This document shows, piece by piece, positions 16,714 to 28,289 of a DNA stretch of 57,895 nucleotides; position 1 is the stretch's first letter, and each line of letters begins with the position of its first letter. Under the pieces are notes generated by a model. The model had not been told where the DNA came from. It saw only the letters and a program-made list of their open reading frames with translations, and did not search any database. Both the position numbers and the translations under genes were made by a program. The stretch comes from Gemmatimonadota bacterium (lineage in GTDB: Bacteria > Gemmatimonadota > Gemmatimonadetes > Gemmatimonadales > GWC2-71-9), in the NCBI GenBank assembly GCA_029862925.1, contig JAOTWJ010000006.1, positions 1-57,895 on the forward strand, written 5' to 3'.

Positions 16714-17985
16714 ATGGGATTGGCCTATCGGCTCGCCGCCCGGCTGGCGCACCGCGCGCCGCACACCAGTCGCACGCTCGGGGCGAGCCTGGCGGGCCGG
16801 CGGGACGCGCATCGCCGCTGGGCCGCGTGGGCGGCCGGCTCGCCCGACGCGCGGAGCCTCTGGGTGCACGCCGCGTCCGTCGGCGAGGCACTGGCCGCCG
16901 AGCCGGTGGTGCGCCGCCTCCGCACGGCGGCCCCCGGCGTGCGCGTGGCGCTCACTCACACGTCGCCGTCGGTGACCCCTTTTCCCCTCCCGTGGGCGGA
17001 GCGGATCGACTATCTCCCGCTGGACGAGCCGCACCCGGTCGCCGTCACACTGGACGCGCTGCGCCCGCGCCTGCTCCTCTTCAGCCGCGGCGATCTCTGG
17101 CCCGAGCTCGTGGGCGCGGCGGCGGCGCGCGGCGTGCCGATCGCCGCCTCCGGGGCGACTGTGCGACCGTCGAGCCTGCGCCTCCGCTGGCCGGCGCGGG
17201 CGCTGCTCAGCCGGGTCTACCGCGGCATCCGCTACCTGGGCGCGGTCTCCGCCGAGGATGCCGACCGCTGGGTCCGCCTCGGCGTGCCGCGGACGGCCAT
17301 CGAGGTCACCGGCGATCCACGGCACGATCAGCTCGTCGAGCGGCTGCCCGACCTCACGGCGATCGCGCCGCTCCGCGTCTGGGCCGACGCCGGATCGGTG
17401 CTGGTCGGTGGCAGCACCGAACCCGCAGACGAGCCGATGTTGTGCGCGTGGGCGGCGGCGCTCAGGGAGACGGGACACCCGGCGCGGTTGCTGCTCGTGC
17501 CGCACGATCCCGCCGAGTCCCGCATCCAGCGCGTGGCGCGCCACGCCGCGCAGGCGGGCCTGCGCGTGGAGGTGTGGTCCGCCGGCGACGTCGAGGGGCA
17601 GCCCGACGTCGTCGTCGTCGCCCGGCGCGGCGTGCTCGCCGACCTCTATGCCCTCGCTTCGGTCGCCTACGTCGGGGGCGGGTTCCGGCGGGGCGGCCTG
17701 CACGCGGTGGCGGAGCCGGCCGCCTGGGGTGTGCCCCTGGTGGTGGGGCCTCGCTGGCGGACCGTCCCAGACGCCGCCGCCCTCGTGGCCGTGGGTGCGG
17801 CCTGGGCGCTCACGCCCTCGGTCGCGCGTGCGATGCCCGCCATCGTGCGCCGCTGGCTCGACGACCGCGACGCCCGCGACGCGGCGGGGCTCGCCGGCCG
17901 CGCGGTGGTAGCCGGCGGCGCGGCCTCCCGCACCGCGTCCGCTCTTGCGCCCCTGCTCGACGTCCCTACGTTGGGGCGCATCTGA
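16714..17985 (+). CDS. waaA: 3-deoxy-D-manno-octulosonic acid (Kdo) transferase
   Basis: A 423-aa GT-B glycosyltransferase. The N-terminal domain carries LWVHAASVGEALA with the catalytic Glu at about residue 58. Other family features are FSRGDLWPEL, the SAEDADRW region, VTGDPRHDQL and the C-terminal VGGGFRRGGLHAVAEPAAWG that binds CMP-Kdo. WaaA adds Kdo to lipid A precursor at the cytoplasmic face of the inner membrane, so this organism makes Kdo-containing lipopolysaccharide and is diderm. The usual strongly hydrophobic N-terminal anchor is weak here. It stands between a protease gene and a barrel gene, not in a lipid A cluster. Confidence 0.9.
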   Translation: MGLAYRLAARLAHRAPHTSRTLGASLAGRRDAHRRWAAWAAGSPDARSLWVHAASVGEALAAEPVVRRLRTAAPGVRVALTHTSPSVTPFPLPWAERIDYLPLDEPHPVAVTLDALRPRLLLFSRGDLWPELVGAAAARGVPIAASGATVRPSSLRLRWPARALLSRVYRGIRYLGAVSAEDADRWVRLGVPRTAIEVTGDPRHDQLVERLPDLTAIAPLRVWADAGSVLVGGSTEPADEPMLCAWAAALRETGHPARLLLVPHDPAESRIQRVARHAAQAGLRVEVWSAGDVEGQPDVVVVARRGVLADLYALASVAYVGGGFRRGGLHAVAEPAAWGVPLVVGPRWRTVPDAAALVAVGAAWALTPSVARAMPAIVRRWLDDRDARDAAGLAGRAVVAGGAASRTASALAPLLDVPTLGRI

Positions 17986-18041
17986 GCGGCGTCCGGAGTG
18001 GGTCCGGTCGCCGGCAGACCACCCACACGGAGGGACGACCC

Positions 18042-18581
18042 ATGAAGAGCCTCGGCGCAGTGATCGTCGCCGTCCTGTTCCTGGTCCCGGCAGCCGGGCA
18101 CGCGCAGGGCGGGACGACGATCGAGATCGGCACCGGCATCGGTGCCGGCATCCTCACCAATGGCGGCACGTTGACGAGCATCGGAGCCCCGGGAGGGGGC
18201 GTCTTCGGCCAGGCGCCCATCTACATGTCGTTCTTCGTCAACCAGTCCATCATGATCCAGCCGGAGCTGGCGCTCACCATCCTGTCGGGCGGCGGTGAGA
18301 CGATCACCACGCTGGGCGCCGCGGCCAACGTCGGCTACGCGTTCTCCGGCGCGTCTGGTCCGTCCCCCTACGTCGCTGCCAGTGGGGCGATCCAGTACGC
18401 GAGCGCCGGCGGCTCTTCCAATTCCGAGTTCGCGGCCGGCGGGAAGGTCGGCTACCGCGTCCTCGTCAACTCGGGGTTTGCCGCGAGCTTCGAGGCGGGG
18501 TTCCGGCGCTGGTTCGATTCGAGCGTCAACGAGATCACCATCGCCATTCGTCTCGGTGGGATCGTGAGCGGCTCAAACTAG
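18042..18581 (+). CDS. Small outer-membrane beta-barrel protein
   Basis: A 179-aa protein from ATG 18042, preceded by GGAGGG at about eight bases. The frame is open upstream through waaA, but the signal peptide (MKSLGAVIVAVLFLVPAAGHA-Q) fixes this start. Gly-rich alternating strands such as IEIGTGIGAGILTNGG and VAASGAIQYAS indicate a small porin or OmpA-like barrel. The closing strand is ITIAIRLGGIVSG. A strong hairpin follows the stop codon. Function beyond the outer-membrane barrel is unknown. Confidence 0.65.
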   Translation: MKSLGAVIVAVLFLVPAAGHAQGGTTIEIGTGIGAGILTNGGTLTSIGAPGGGVFGQAPIYMSFFVNQSIMIQPELALTILSGGGETITTLGAAANVGYAFSGASGPSPYVAASGAIQYASAGGSSNSEFAAGGKVGYRVLVNSGFAASFEAGFRRWFDSSVNEITIAIRLGGIVSGSN

Positions 18582-18609
18582 GCGCCGGGTCCATCGATCC
18601 GGAAACACC

Positions 18610-18639
18610 GCGGGGCGTTCCGATGCCGGAACGCCCCGC
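18610..18639. terminator. Bidirectional hairpin terminator between convergent genes
   Basis: GCGGGGCGTTCC, six-base loop, perfect 12-bp complement, then CGCGTTTG. It lies between two converging barrel genes and can serve both. Its stem nearly matches the hairpin at 19497-19524. Confidence 0.7.
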
Positions 18640-18662
18640 CGCGTTTGTCGTCCCCTCGTGGC

Positions 18663-19355
18663 TCAGAGCCCGGGCAGGGTGAGCCCCACCGACAGCCCGG
18701 CCCCAAACACCAGCGGCGACACGTCGCCCGCCGAGAGCGGGCCCGTGCCGTCCGGATCCCCGAACTTGATGTAGTCCACCGCCAGGTGCACGCCGAACAT
18801 CCCGCCGATCTTGGCGTTGATCCCGCCGGACATCCCCAGCTTGGCTTCCGTGTCGGAGCTGCCGACCGCCGGATCGAACCGGCGGATGTGGAGGCGTGGG
18901 GCCACCCACGGCGCAATGCTGAACCCCGGGGTGGGCAGCTTCAGCCCGACCGCCAGGGCGATCGGCACGTCAAGCTGTTTGTCGTCCCCTTCCTTGAGGT
19001 AGCCGGCGCCGACCTGCGCCGAGACCTTCACGGGAATCACGGGCAGGTTGATGATGTTCACACCCACGTCCGCCCCGAACGCGATGGCACTCTCCGCCCC
19101 GGTCACGTCCGGCTTCACCGAGCCCACCCCCGCCATCACGTAGAAGAACGGCAGGCCGAGCACCGCCCGGGCGCCGAAGTAGTTGGTCTTGAGCGAGGCG
19201 TCGTTCAGCCCGCGGCCGTAGTCCCCGGCGAGCATGACGCCGGTCCCCATGCCGACGGGCACGTACACGGGGTTTCCGTGCATCTGGGCCGCGGCCGGGC
19301 CGGCGACCAGCGCCAGCACCGCCACCGCCGCCGCCACGCGTATCCGTTGCTGCAT
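18663..19355 (-). CDS. Outer-membrane beta-barrel protein, paralogue of the 19554-20207 product
   Basis: A 230-aa protein from ATG 19355 with AGGAGG five bases upstream; in-frame codons before it have no signal sequence. The signal peptide ends PAAA-Q. It shares the motif YGRGLNDAS and the order of strands with the upstream neighbour, so the two are tandem paralogues. Barrel-like strands include PLVFGAGLSVGLTLPGL at the C-terminus. The product is likely a small outer-membrane channel or structural protein; substrate unknown. Confidence 0.65.
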   Translation of the reverse strand: MQQRIRVAAAVAVLALVAGPAAAQMHGNPVYVPVGMGTGVMLAGDYGRGLNDASLKTNYFGARAVLGLPFFYVMAGVGSVKPDVTGAESAIAFGADVGVNIINLPVIPVKVSAQVGAGYLKEGDDKQLDVPIALAVGLKLPTPGFSIAPWVAPRLHIRRFDPAVGSSDTEAKLGMSGGINAKIGGMFGVHLAVDYIKFGDPDGTGPLSAGDVSPLVFGAGLSVGLTLPGL

Positions 19356-19496
19356 GTCATCCTCCTGCGAAGAAGTACGGCCCGGAGCCTGCCCGGGGAC
19401 GCGGGTTTCCATCGGCGCCCCAAGATCGGGCTCGCGGTCCGGGGCGACTGTGATGGGGGCCGCAAAGCCCCCGGGAGCGCCACTCCCGCAAACGAC

Positions 19497-19524
19497 GCGG
19501 GGCGTCCCCCAAGGGACGCCCCGC
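19497..19524. terminator. Hairpin terminator between tandem barrel genes
   Basis: GCGGGGCGTCCC, four-base loop CCAA, perfect 12-bp complement. It lies after the stop of the 19554-20207 gene, in the minus direction. It differs from the 18610 stem by one base in twelve, suggesting a recurring hairpin module. Confidence 0.7.
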
Positions 19525-19553
19525 GTGCACTGCCCCTTGAAGAAGGGGGCACC

Positions 19554-20207
19554 CTACATCGAGCCACCCGTCTTGAACGTGTAGTGGAGGCCGGCGCCGA
19601 CGACAAACGGACTGCCGCCGCTGATATTCGTGTAATCCACGGCCACGTCAAACCCCACGCCCATCGGCAGGCCGATGCTGAGGCCGCCCGAGCCCCCAAA
19701 CTTCGTCGTGCTGCTCCATGTGCCAGTGCCCGGATCCGCGCGCAGATACCGGATGCCCGGGGAAATCCATGGCACCACCGTCAGGCTGGGCGAGGGCACG
19801 TTGATGGCAAGCGTGACGCCCGCCGGGATAGTGAGAGCCTTGACACTGTTCTTGCTGGAATAGGCGGCCCCCGCGACGATCGCGACCTTCACCGGAAGGT
19901 CGGGACCGAGCGGAAGATTGACGCCCACGTTGCCGCCGAACGACACGGTCTTCGCAACGTCGAAATCGAAGTAGGACGCGCCCGCGCCGACCCAGAACAT
20001 GTCCGCACCGTACGTGAGCATGCCACCGGCGCTGTTGGCCTTGCCGGAAGCGTCGTTCAGCCCGCGCCCGAACATACCGCTGATCGTGACACCGGCTGCC
20101 GCCGGCGCGTAGTTGTACGCCGGCAGGCCAGAGAGCTGCGCCGAGGCTGGGGCCGCGACGATCGCGAGCGAGAACGCGGCCGCTAGAAGACGTGTACCCA
20201 ACTTCAT
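19554..20207 (-). CDS. Outer-membrane beta-barrel protein, paralogue of the 18663-19355 product
   Basis: A 217-aa protein with signal peptide MKLGTRLLAAAFSLAIVAAP then ASA-Q, and GGGAGAGG shortly before ATG 20207. The motif FGRGLNDAS matches its downstream paralogue. Gly- and Val-rich strands run to the C-terminal VVGAGLHYTFKTGGSM. A sigma-70-type promoter lies about 100 bp upstream. The tandem arrangement with hairpins after each gene suggests duplication and separate expression. No specific function was recognised. Confidence 0.65.
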   Translation of the reverse strand: MKLGTRLLAAAFSLAIVAAPASAQLSGLPAYNYAPAAAGVTISGMFGRGLNDASGKANSAGGMLTYGADMFWVGAGASYFDFDVAKTVSFGGNVGVNLPLGPDLPVKVAIVAGAAYSSKNSVKALTIPAGVTLAINVPSPSLTVVPWISPGIRYLRADPGTGTWSSTTKFGGSGGLSIGLPMGVGFDVAVDYTNISGGSPFVVGAGLHYTFKTGGSM

Positions 20208-20316
20208 CGTGACCTCTCCCTTGGATGGAGTTGAAATCGCTTCGAGAACTGCCGAGTCCTGCTCGCCGCCGAACCCGCCGCGCGGCGCGTAACTCTCAGT
20301 CTGCGAAGGGCACTAA

Positions 20317-20345
20317 TAGCTACACCTCAACCGATTTCCCGTCAA
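20317..20345 (-). promoter_or_regulatory. Putative sigma-70 promoter for the 19554-20207 gene
   Basis: On the minus strand TTGACG (20345-20340), 17-base spacer, TAGCTA (20322-20317). The -35 is near consensus and the -10 weak. The surrounding 227-bp gap is locally AT-rich. A hairpin GTGCC-TTTT-GGCAC near 20379-20392 may end the 20435-21061 transcript. Confidence 0.45.
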
Positions 20346-20434
20346 TACCTTTAACGTTTCTTCATGAACCGTTCCGGGTGCCTTTTGGCACGCCAAACAA
20401 GCCTTCCGGGCCGCCAAAGGCGCCCCCGTGGGGC

Positions 20435-21061
20435 CTATCGGACCCACACGGCGCTGATGGCCACGCCTTCCGGCGCCCCGCTCGTCCCGATCCCGCCGCT
20501 CACCCGGACGTCGAACACCCGGCTGAGGCGGAAATCGGCCCCGAACCCGAAGCCGAACTCGGCCTCGAAGTTGTCGTTGAACCCGACGTCGCCGAAGTAC
20601 ATGAACAAGGTCGGCTGCACGTACGGCACGATGCTCACCTGCGACCCCTCGACGTCCAAGCGCCGCCCGAGCGACAGGCCGACCGGCACGTTGAAGATCG
20701 TGCCGCCGTTGAACCGGAACCCGCCACCGACGATCAGCGCCCCGTCGAGTGGGAAGTCCTGGGTGTGCGTGAGGACGCGGTAGCGGGCTTCGGCTCCGAG
20801 GAGGATCTGATCCTCGCCCGGGTCGTTCACGAAGCCGATCCCGCCGCGGAAGCCGATGTCGAACGCGCGATAGCCGAACCGGAACTGGCCCTCGAGGTTC
20901 GTGAGGTCGCCTTCCTGGAACGAAATGGTGCCACCAAACTCATGGCGGGCGAACGCCCGGTAGGGGGCGTTGAACGACGGCGTTGCCGTCGCCTGGGCGG
21001 CCACGTCACCCACCGCGACGGCGAGTCCCAGGACTGCGAGGCCAATCACGCTGCGCTGCAT
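20435..21061 (-). CDS. Outer-membrane beta-barrel protein
   Basis: A 208-aa protein with GAGGAGG six bases before ATG 21061 and a signal peptide ending DVAA-Q. Amphipathic strands such as EGQFRFGYRAFDIGFRGGIGF and GAEARYRVL, then FEAEFGFGFGADFRL, support a small barrel; the chain ends AISAVWVR. It lies 24 bp downstream of atpC in the same direction, so it may be co-transcribed with the ATP synthase genes. That placement looks fortuitous rather than functional. Confidence 0.65.
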   Translation of the reverse strand: MQRSVIGLAVLGLAVAVGDVAAQATATPSFNAPYRAFARHEFGGTISFQEGDLTNLEGQFRFGYRAFDIGFRGGIGFVNDPGEDQILLGAEARYRVLTHTQDFPLDGALIVGGGFRFNGGTIFNVPVGLSLGRRLDVEGSQVSIVPYVQPTLFMYFGDVGFNDNFEAEFGFGFGADFRLSRVFDVRVSGGIGTSGAPEGVAISAVWVR

Positions 21062-21085
21062 CCGCTTCCTCCTCTGATAGCCCGT

Positions 21086-21333
21086 TTACTCGACATCCGC
21101 GCGCTCTGCGACCACGCGGACGACATCGTTGACGACCTGCAGAAACCCGCCCTCCACACCAAACGCCTTCGTCTCACCTGCCGTCCGGACCGTGAGCCGG
21201 CCGCTGCCCAGCAGGGTCAGGAAGGGCGCGTGGCGGGGCAGAATCCCTACCTCGCCGTCATACGCGGGTGCCACCACGGCCTCAGCCTCGCCGTCAAATA
21301 CGGCGTGTTCCGGCGAAATAACCGTGACCCGCA

Positions 21334-21334
<1 letters not shown>
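21086..21334 (-). CDS. atpC: ATP synthase epsilon subunit, short form lacking the C-terminal helices
   Basis: An 82-aa protein; ATG 21334 overlaps the atpD stop (TGATG). It has the complete N-terminal beta-sandwich: VTVISPEHAVFDGEAEAVV, then GEVGILPRHAPFLTLLGSG and the end FLQVVNDVVRVVAERAD. Typical epsilon subunits have about 130 residues, with a C-terminal helical hairpin that inhibits ATP hydrolysis. That hairpin is absent, and the next gene begins soon after, so this is a natural short form rather than a frameshift. It joins the gamma subunit to the c-ring in the F1 stalk. Confidence 0.9.
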
Positions 21335-25173
<3,839 letters not shown>

Positions 25174-25223
25174 GCACCTACACGCTGGTCGTCTGGGAAG
25201 GCCTAACCCGAAAATCGGGCATA

Positions 25224-25245
25224 GCTTGTGAAAACTATCACAAGC
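25224..25245. promoter_or_regulatory. CRP/FNR-family operator-like palindrome upstream of atpA
   Basis: GCTTGTGA-N6-TCACAAGC is a perfect 8-bp inverted repeat containing TGTGA-N6-TCACA, the classical CRP-type core. It lies in the 111-bp gap between atpA and the AraC-like gene, centred at 25234.5. Because the AraC-like gene ends here, only atpA starts from this gap. Confidence 0.6.
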
Positions 25246-25284
25246 CCCGGCGACCGCAAGGTCACCGGGGTGCGGCGTGCCGGG

Positions 25285-26055
25285 TCAAATCCTACTGCGG
25301 GTACGGCCCCGAAGGAAGCGCTGGAACACGCCGCGTGGCCCGAGCCGCGCCAGCTCGGCCGGAGCCGCACCGGCGACGCGTCGCACGGTCTGGGTGAAGT
25401 GGCTCGGCGACGAGAAGCGGAGCACCCCGGCCACGACCGGCGGCGTGTAGCCCGGATTGGCCAGGAGATCCGCCGCGCAGACGACGCGCACGAGATCGAT
25501 CACGCGCTTGAGGTTGGGCGCACCCCCGGCGGCGAACTCGCGCGACAGGTGCTCGCGCGTGCGGCGGACCGCCCGAGCGATGTCGGCGGTGGTCGTGCGG
25601 CTCCCCACCCGCGCGAGCACCTCCTCCCAGGCGCGCCGCTGGATGGGCTCCGTGAGGCGCAGCAGCCGCGGCGCCTCGGCGAGGTCGCGCTCCCGCACCC
25701 GGCTCGCGGTCTCGGCGGCCACGAGCGCTCCGGCGACGGGCTCGTCGACCCCCTCGACGAGGAGCCCGCGGATTCCCTGGGCGGCCGCGCGCTCGAGCGC
25801 CCGGGCGTCCTCCGGGCGGAAAGCGCCGCACGCGACGACCGGTATCCGGGGATACCGCGCGGACAGCTCGGCCAGCTCGCGGAGCCAGTCGTGAGTGCGG
25901 GGTCGCACGACGACGGCATCCACCACGTCGCGCGCGAGGTGCGCGTGGACGGCCGCGACCGACCGGCAGGCCCGCACGCGCACGTGCGGCGGCAGCCCCC
26001 GGCGGAGCGCGGCCCGGAGCGCCTGGTCGCCGTGCACGACCGGCACGACGGTCAC
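25285..26055 (-). CDS. AraC-type helix-turn-helix regulator with degenerate receiver-like N-terminus
   Basis: A 256-aa protein; GTG 26055 overlaps the Nudix stop by GTGA. The C-terminal 100 residues resemble an AraC DNA-binding domain: TTTADIARAVRRTREHLSREF as the first helix-turn-helix and GVLRFSSPSHFTQTVRRVAG as the second. The N-terminal half alternates strands and helices like a receiver domain (VDAVVVRP, IPVVACG), but I cannot find a clear phosphoacceptor arrangement. It ends the mla-Nudix operon. Its target is unknown; local autoregulation is possible. Confidence 0.7.
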   Translation of the reverse strand: MTVVPVVHGDQALRAALRRGLPPHVRVRACRSVAAVHAHLARDVVDAVVVRPRTHDWLRELAELSARYPRIPVVACGAFRPEDARALERAAAQGIRGLLVEGVDEPVAGALVAAETASRVRERDLAEAPRLLRLTEPIQRRAWEEVLARVGSRTTTADIARAVRRTREHLSREFAAGGAPNLKRVIDLVRVVCAADLLANPGYTPPVVAGVLRFSSPSHFTQTVRRVAGAAPAELARLGPRGVFQRFLRGRTRSRI

Positions 26056-26516
26056 GCCGGCTCCGGAGTCTCCCGGTCGGCGGTGCCGTTGACCACGGAG
26101 TCGCGCGCCGCGGCGAGGATCCGGCGGGAGTTGGCGTGGGAGAGTCTTCTCGTCGCCGCCTCGAAGTCGAGCCAGACGCACGCGACGATCCCTTCATCGG
26201 CCTGCGGCGTCGGGTCGCCGCCCGGCGACGTGAAGAGGAAGAAATGGCAGTACTTGTGAATGACGCGCCCGCGATGGCGGAAATACCAGTCGATGCATCC
26301 GAGCGGCTCATGGAGGACCAGCTCGCCGAGCCCGGTCTCCTCTCCGACTTCGCGGCGCGCGGCGTCGGCCGGGCTCTCGCCCGCATCCACGTGGCCTTTG
26401 GGAAAGCCCCAATTGCGATGCCCGTCGTGAATCAGGAGGTAGCGGACGGCGCCGTCGAGGCGCCGGACGACGACCCCGCCCGCGCTGGTTTCCCGTCGCG
26501 CCCGCTGCCGCTTCAC
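26052..26516 (-). CDS. Nudix-family hydrolase
   Basis: A 154-aa protein from GTG 26516, four bases after the mlaD stop, with AGGGCG just before. It has a complete Nudix box from residue 41 (GHVDAGESPADAARREVGEE plus TGL), matching GX5EX7REUXEEXGU. It is preceded by SAGGVVVRR and WGFPKG, typical of diadenosine polyphosphate or nucleotide-hydrolysing members. It hydrolyses a nucleoside diphosphate linked to another group using Mg2+; the substrate cannot be read from sequence. Coupled to the AraC-like gene downstream by GTGA. Confidence 0.9.
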   Translation of the reverse strand: MKRQRARRETSAGGVVVRRLDGAVRYLLIHDGHRNWGFPKGHVDAGESPADAARREVGEETGLGELVLHEPLGCIDWYFRHRGRVIHKYCHFFLFTSPGGDPTPQADEGIVACVWLDFEAATRRLSHANSRRILAAARDSVVNGTADRETPEPA

Positions 26517-26520
26517 CGCC

Positions 26521-27528
26521 CTAGAAGACCGAGAACTTGAAGTACTTGCGCGGGTTGGCCTGAATGTCGGCGAGCAGCTGCCGCAGCTGCTGGACCGCGA
26601 GCGTGGTTTCGACATAGAGCGTCGAATCGCCGATCAGGAGCCCGACGGTTCCCATGCGGTTCTCGATCCGGCTCGCGACCGAGTCGGCGGCCTGGATGAC
26701 GCGCACGAGACTCTGCTGGTTCTCCCGCGCGGCGCCGAGCAACTCGTTGAACGAGCGCGAGGCCTCGCGCACCTGCTCCGACGCCATCTGGGTGTTCTCC
26801 AGGATCCGCGCCAGCTCGCCCTGGTTGGTGGCGGAGTCTACCCGCGCGAGCGAGCTCTTGAGGCTCTGCGCGGCGCCGGTCAGCAGCTCGGAGCCTTCGT
26901 CGAGCCGGACCCCGACGCCCCGCAGAACGTTGGTCTGCTGCTCTGTGAACGTGGCGATCTGGTCGGCCACCCGGCCGAAATCGCGGATGGATTCCTGCAG
27001 CTGGGCGACGGCGGTCGAGTCGAACGCCTGCTGGACGCGGGACGACACCGACGCGATGTCGGTAGCGATGCGGCCGGCCTGCGCGGTGAGCTGGCCGATG
27101 TCCGGCAACGTCGCGCCGGGCCAGAGGTCGTCCCCTTCGGCGGCGGCTTCGTCCAGGGCGCGGCGCACGTTGGGGTCGTCGGGCGCCTGATCCAGGCTGA
27201 TGATGCCGGCCTGCCACTCGCCGAAGAGGGAGGCGGAGGCCGCGATGATCGCGGGCCGCGGCGGGATGGCGACGTCCCGGTAGACCTGCAGCTCGGCCTC
27301 GACGTAGTTGCGCTCGCCCAGGCGGATCTCGGCCACCCGGCCCACGCGCACGCCACGCAGCACCACTGGGTCGCCCACGCCAAGGCCGCCGACGGTGCGG
27401 AAGCGCGCCGTGAATCGGGAGCCCCCCTGTCCCAGGTCGGCCTGCGACAGCCAGATCGCCCCGACCACGATCAGGAACAGGGCCGCGAAGACGGTCACCC
27501 CGACGACGAGTTCGTCCCGCTGTTTCAC
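26521..27528 (-). CDS. mlaD: MCE/MlaD-family lipid-transfer periplasmic protein
   Basis: A 335-aa protein from GTG 27528, overlapping the mlaF stop by GTGA. It has one N-terminal membrane helix (VVGVTVFAALFLIVVGAIWL), then the MCE domain from about 38 to 115: GGLGVGDPVVLRGVRVGRVAEI is the diagnostic segment. Residues 150-330 are long amphipathic helices likely to form a coiled coil. It should assemble as a ring on the MlaFE transporter and pass phospholipid between membranes. It belongs to the mlaE-mlaF-mlaD set encoded contiguously; no MlaB or MlaC gene is adjacent. Confidence 0.92.
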   Translation of the reverse strand: MKQRDELVVGVTVFAALFLIVVGAIWLSQADLGQGGSRFTARFRTVGGLGVGDPVVLRGVRVGRVAEIRLGERNYVEAELQVYRDVAIPPRPAIIAASASLFGEWQAGIISLDQAPDDPNVRRALDEAAAEGDDLWPGATLPDIGQLTAQAGRIATDIASVSSRVQQAFDSTAVAQLQESIRDFGRVADQIATFTEQQTNVLRGVGVRLDEGSELLTGAAQSLKSSLARVDSATNQGELARILENTQMASEQVREASRSFNELLGAARENQQSLVRVIQAADSVASRIENRMGTVGLLIGDSTLYVETTLAVQQLRQLLADIQANPRKYFKFSVF

Positions 27529-28289
27529 GCGCGCGCTCCCGCCACCCGGTCCGCATCGGCCGCGGCTTCCGGACGGCCTTCGATGAACTGCCGCACGACG
27601 GCGTCGTGGCTGTGCCGGATCTCGTCCACGGTGCCGACCTGCCGGATAGTCCCACGGTACAACATGGCGATGCGATCGCCCACCGTATAGGCGCTGCGCA
27701 TGTCGTGGGTGACGACGACACTGGTCACGCCGTACGCCTCCCGCGTGCGCACCATGAGCTGGTCCATCACGGCGGCCGTCACCGGATCCAGCCCAGTGGT
27801 GGGCTCGTCATAGAGGATGTAGCGGGGCCGCAGCGCGATCGCCCGGGCGATCCCCACCCGCTTGCGCATCCCGCCGGACAGCTCGGCCGGATAGCGTTCC
27901 TGGCTGTCCGCCAGTCCCACCAGCTCCAGCGCCTCGGTGGTGCGCTCGGCGATCTCGCCGTCGGCCAGGCCCTGACGCCGCAAGCCGAGTGCCAGGTTCT
28001 CCGCGACCGTCATGGAATCGAACAGCGCGGCGAACTGGAACACGAACCCGATGCTCGCGCGGAGGCCGCGCAAGGCGTCCCGGTCAAGGGTGTGCACGAG
28101 CTGCCCGTCGACCTCGACGCCGCCGGCGTCGGGCTCGAGCAGGCCCACGATGAGTTTCAGGGCGACGCTCTTCCCGGTGCCGGAATACCCGATGATGACC
28201 GTCGTCTCGCCGTCGGGAATCTCGAGCGAGAAGCCCTCCAGCACCGGCGTCGCGGCGAAGCCCTTGTGCACGGCCCGGAACGCGATCAC
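27525..28289 (-). CDS. mlaF: ABC transporter ATP-binding protein of the Mla lipid system
   Basis: A 254-aa protein from GTG 28289, overlapping the mlaE stop by GTGA. Walker A is GYSGTGKSV, the Q-loop region is FVFQFAALFDSMTV, the signature is LSGGMRKRVGIARA, Walker B is ILYDEPTTGLDP and the switch His is in VVVTHD. The LFDSMTV and SGGMRKR forms are characteristic of the MlaF/Ttg2A subfamily. It powers phospholipid movement with MlaE and MlaD at the inner membrane. Confidence 0.95.
   Translation of the reverse strand: MIAFRAVHKGFAATPVLEGFSLEIPDGETTVIIGYSGTGKSVALKLIVGLLEPDAGGVEVDGQLVHTLDRDALRGLRASIGFVFQFAALFDSMTVAENLALGLRRQGLADGEIAERTTEALELVGLADSQERYPAELSGGMRKRVGIARAIALRPRYILYDEPTTGLDPVTAAVMDQLMVRTREAYGVTSVVVTHDMRSAYTVGDRIAMLYRGTIRQVGTVDEIRHSHDAVVRQFIEGRPEAAADADRVAGARA

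Noticed and set aside
15938-16891. A 317-residue form of the CPBP protease starting at 16891
   Set aside because: The first 69 residues are an Arg/Pro-rich shadow of the divergent waaA gene; the hydrophobic protein starts at 16684.
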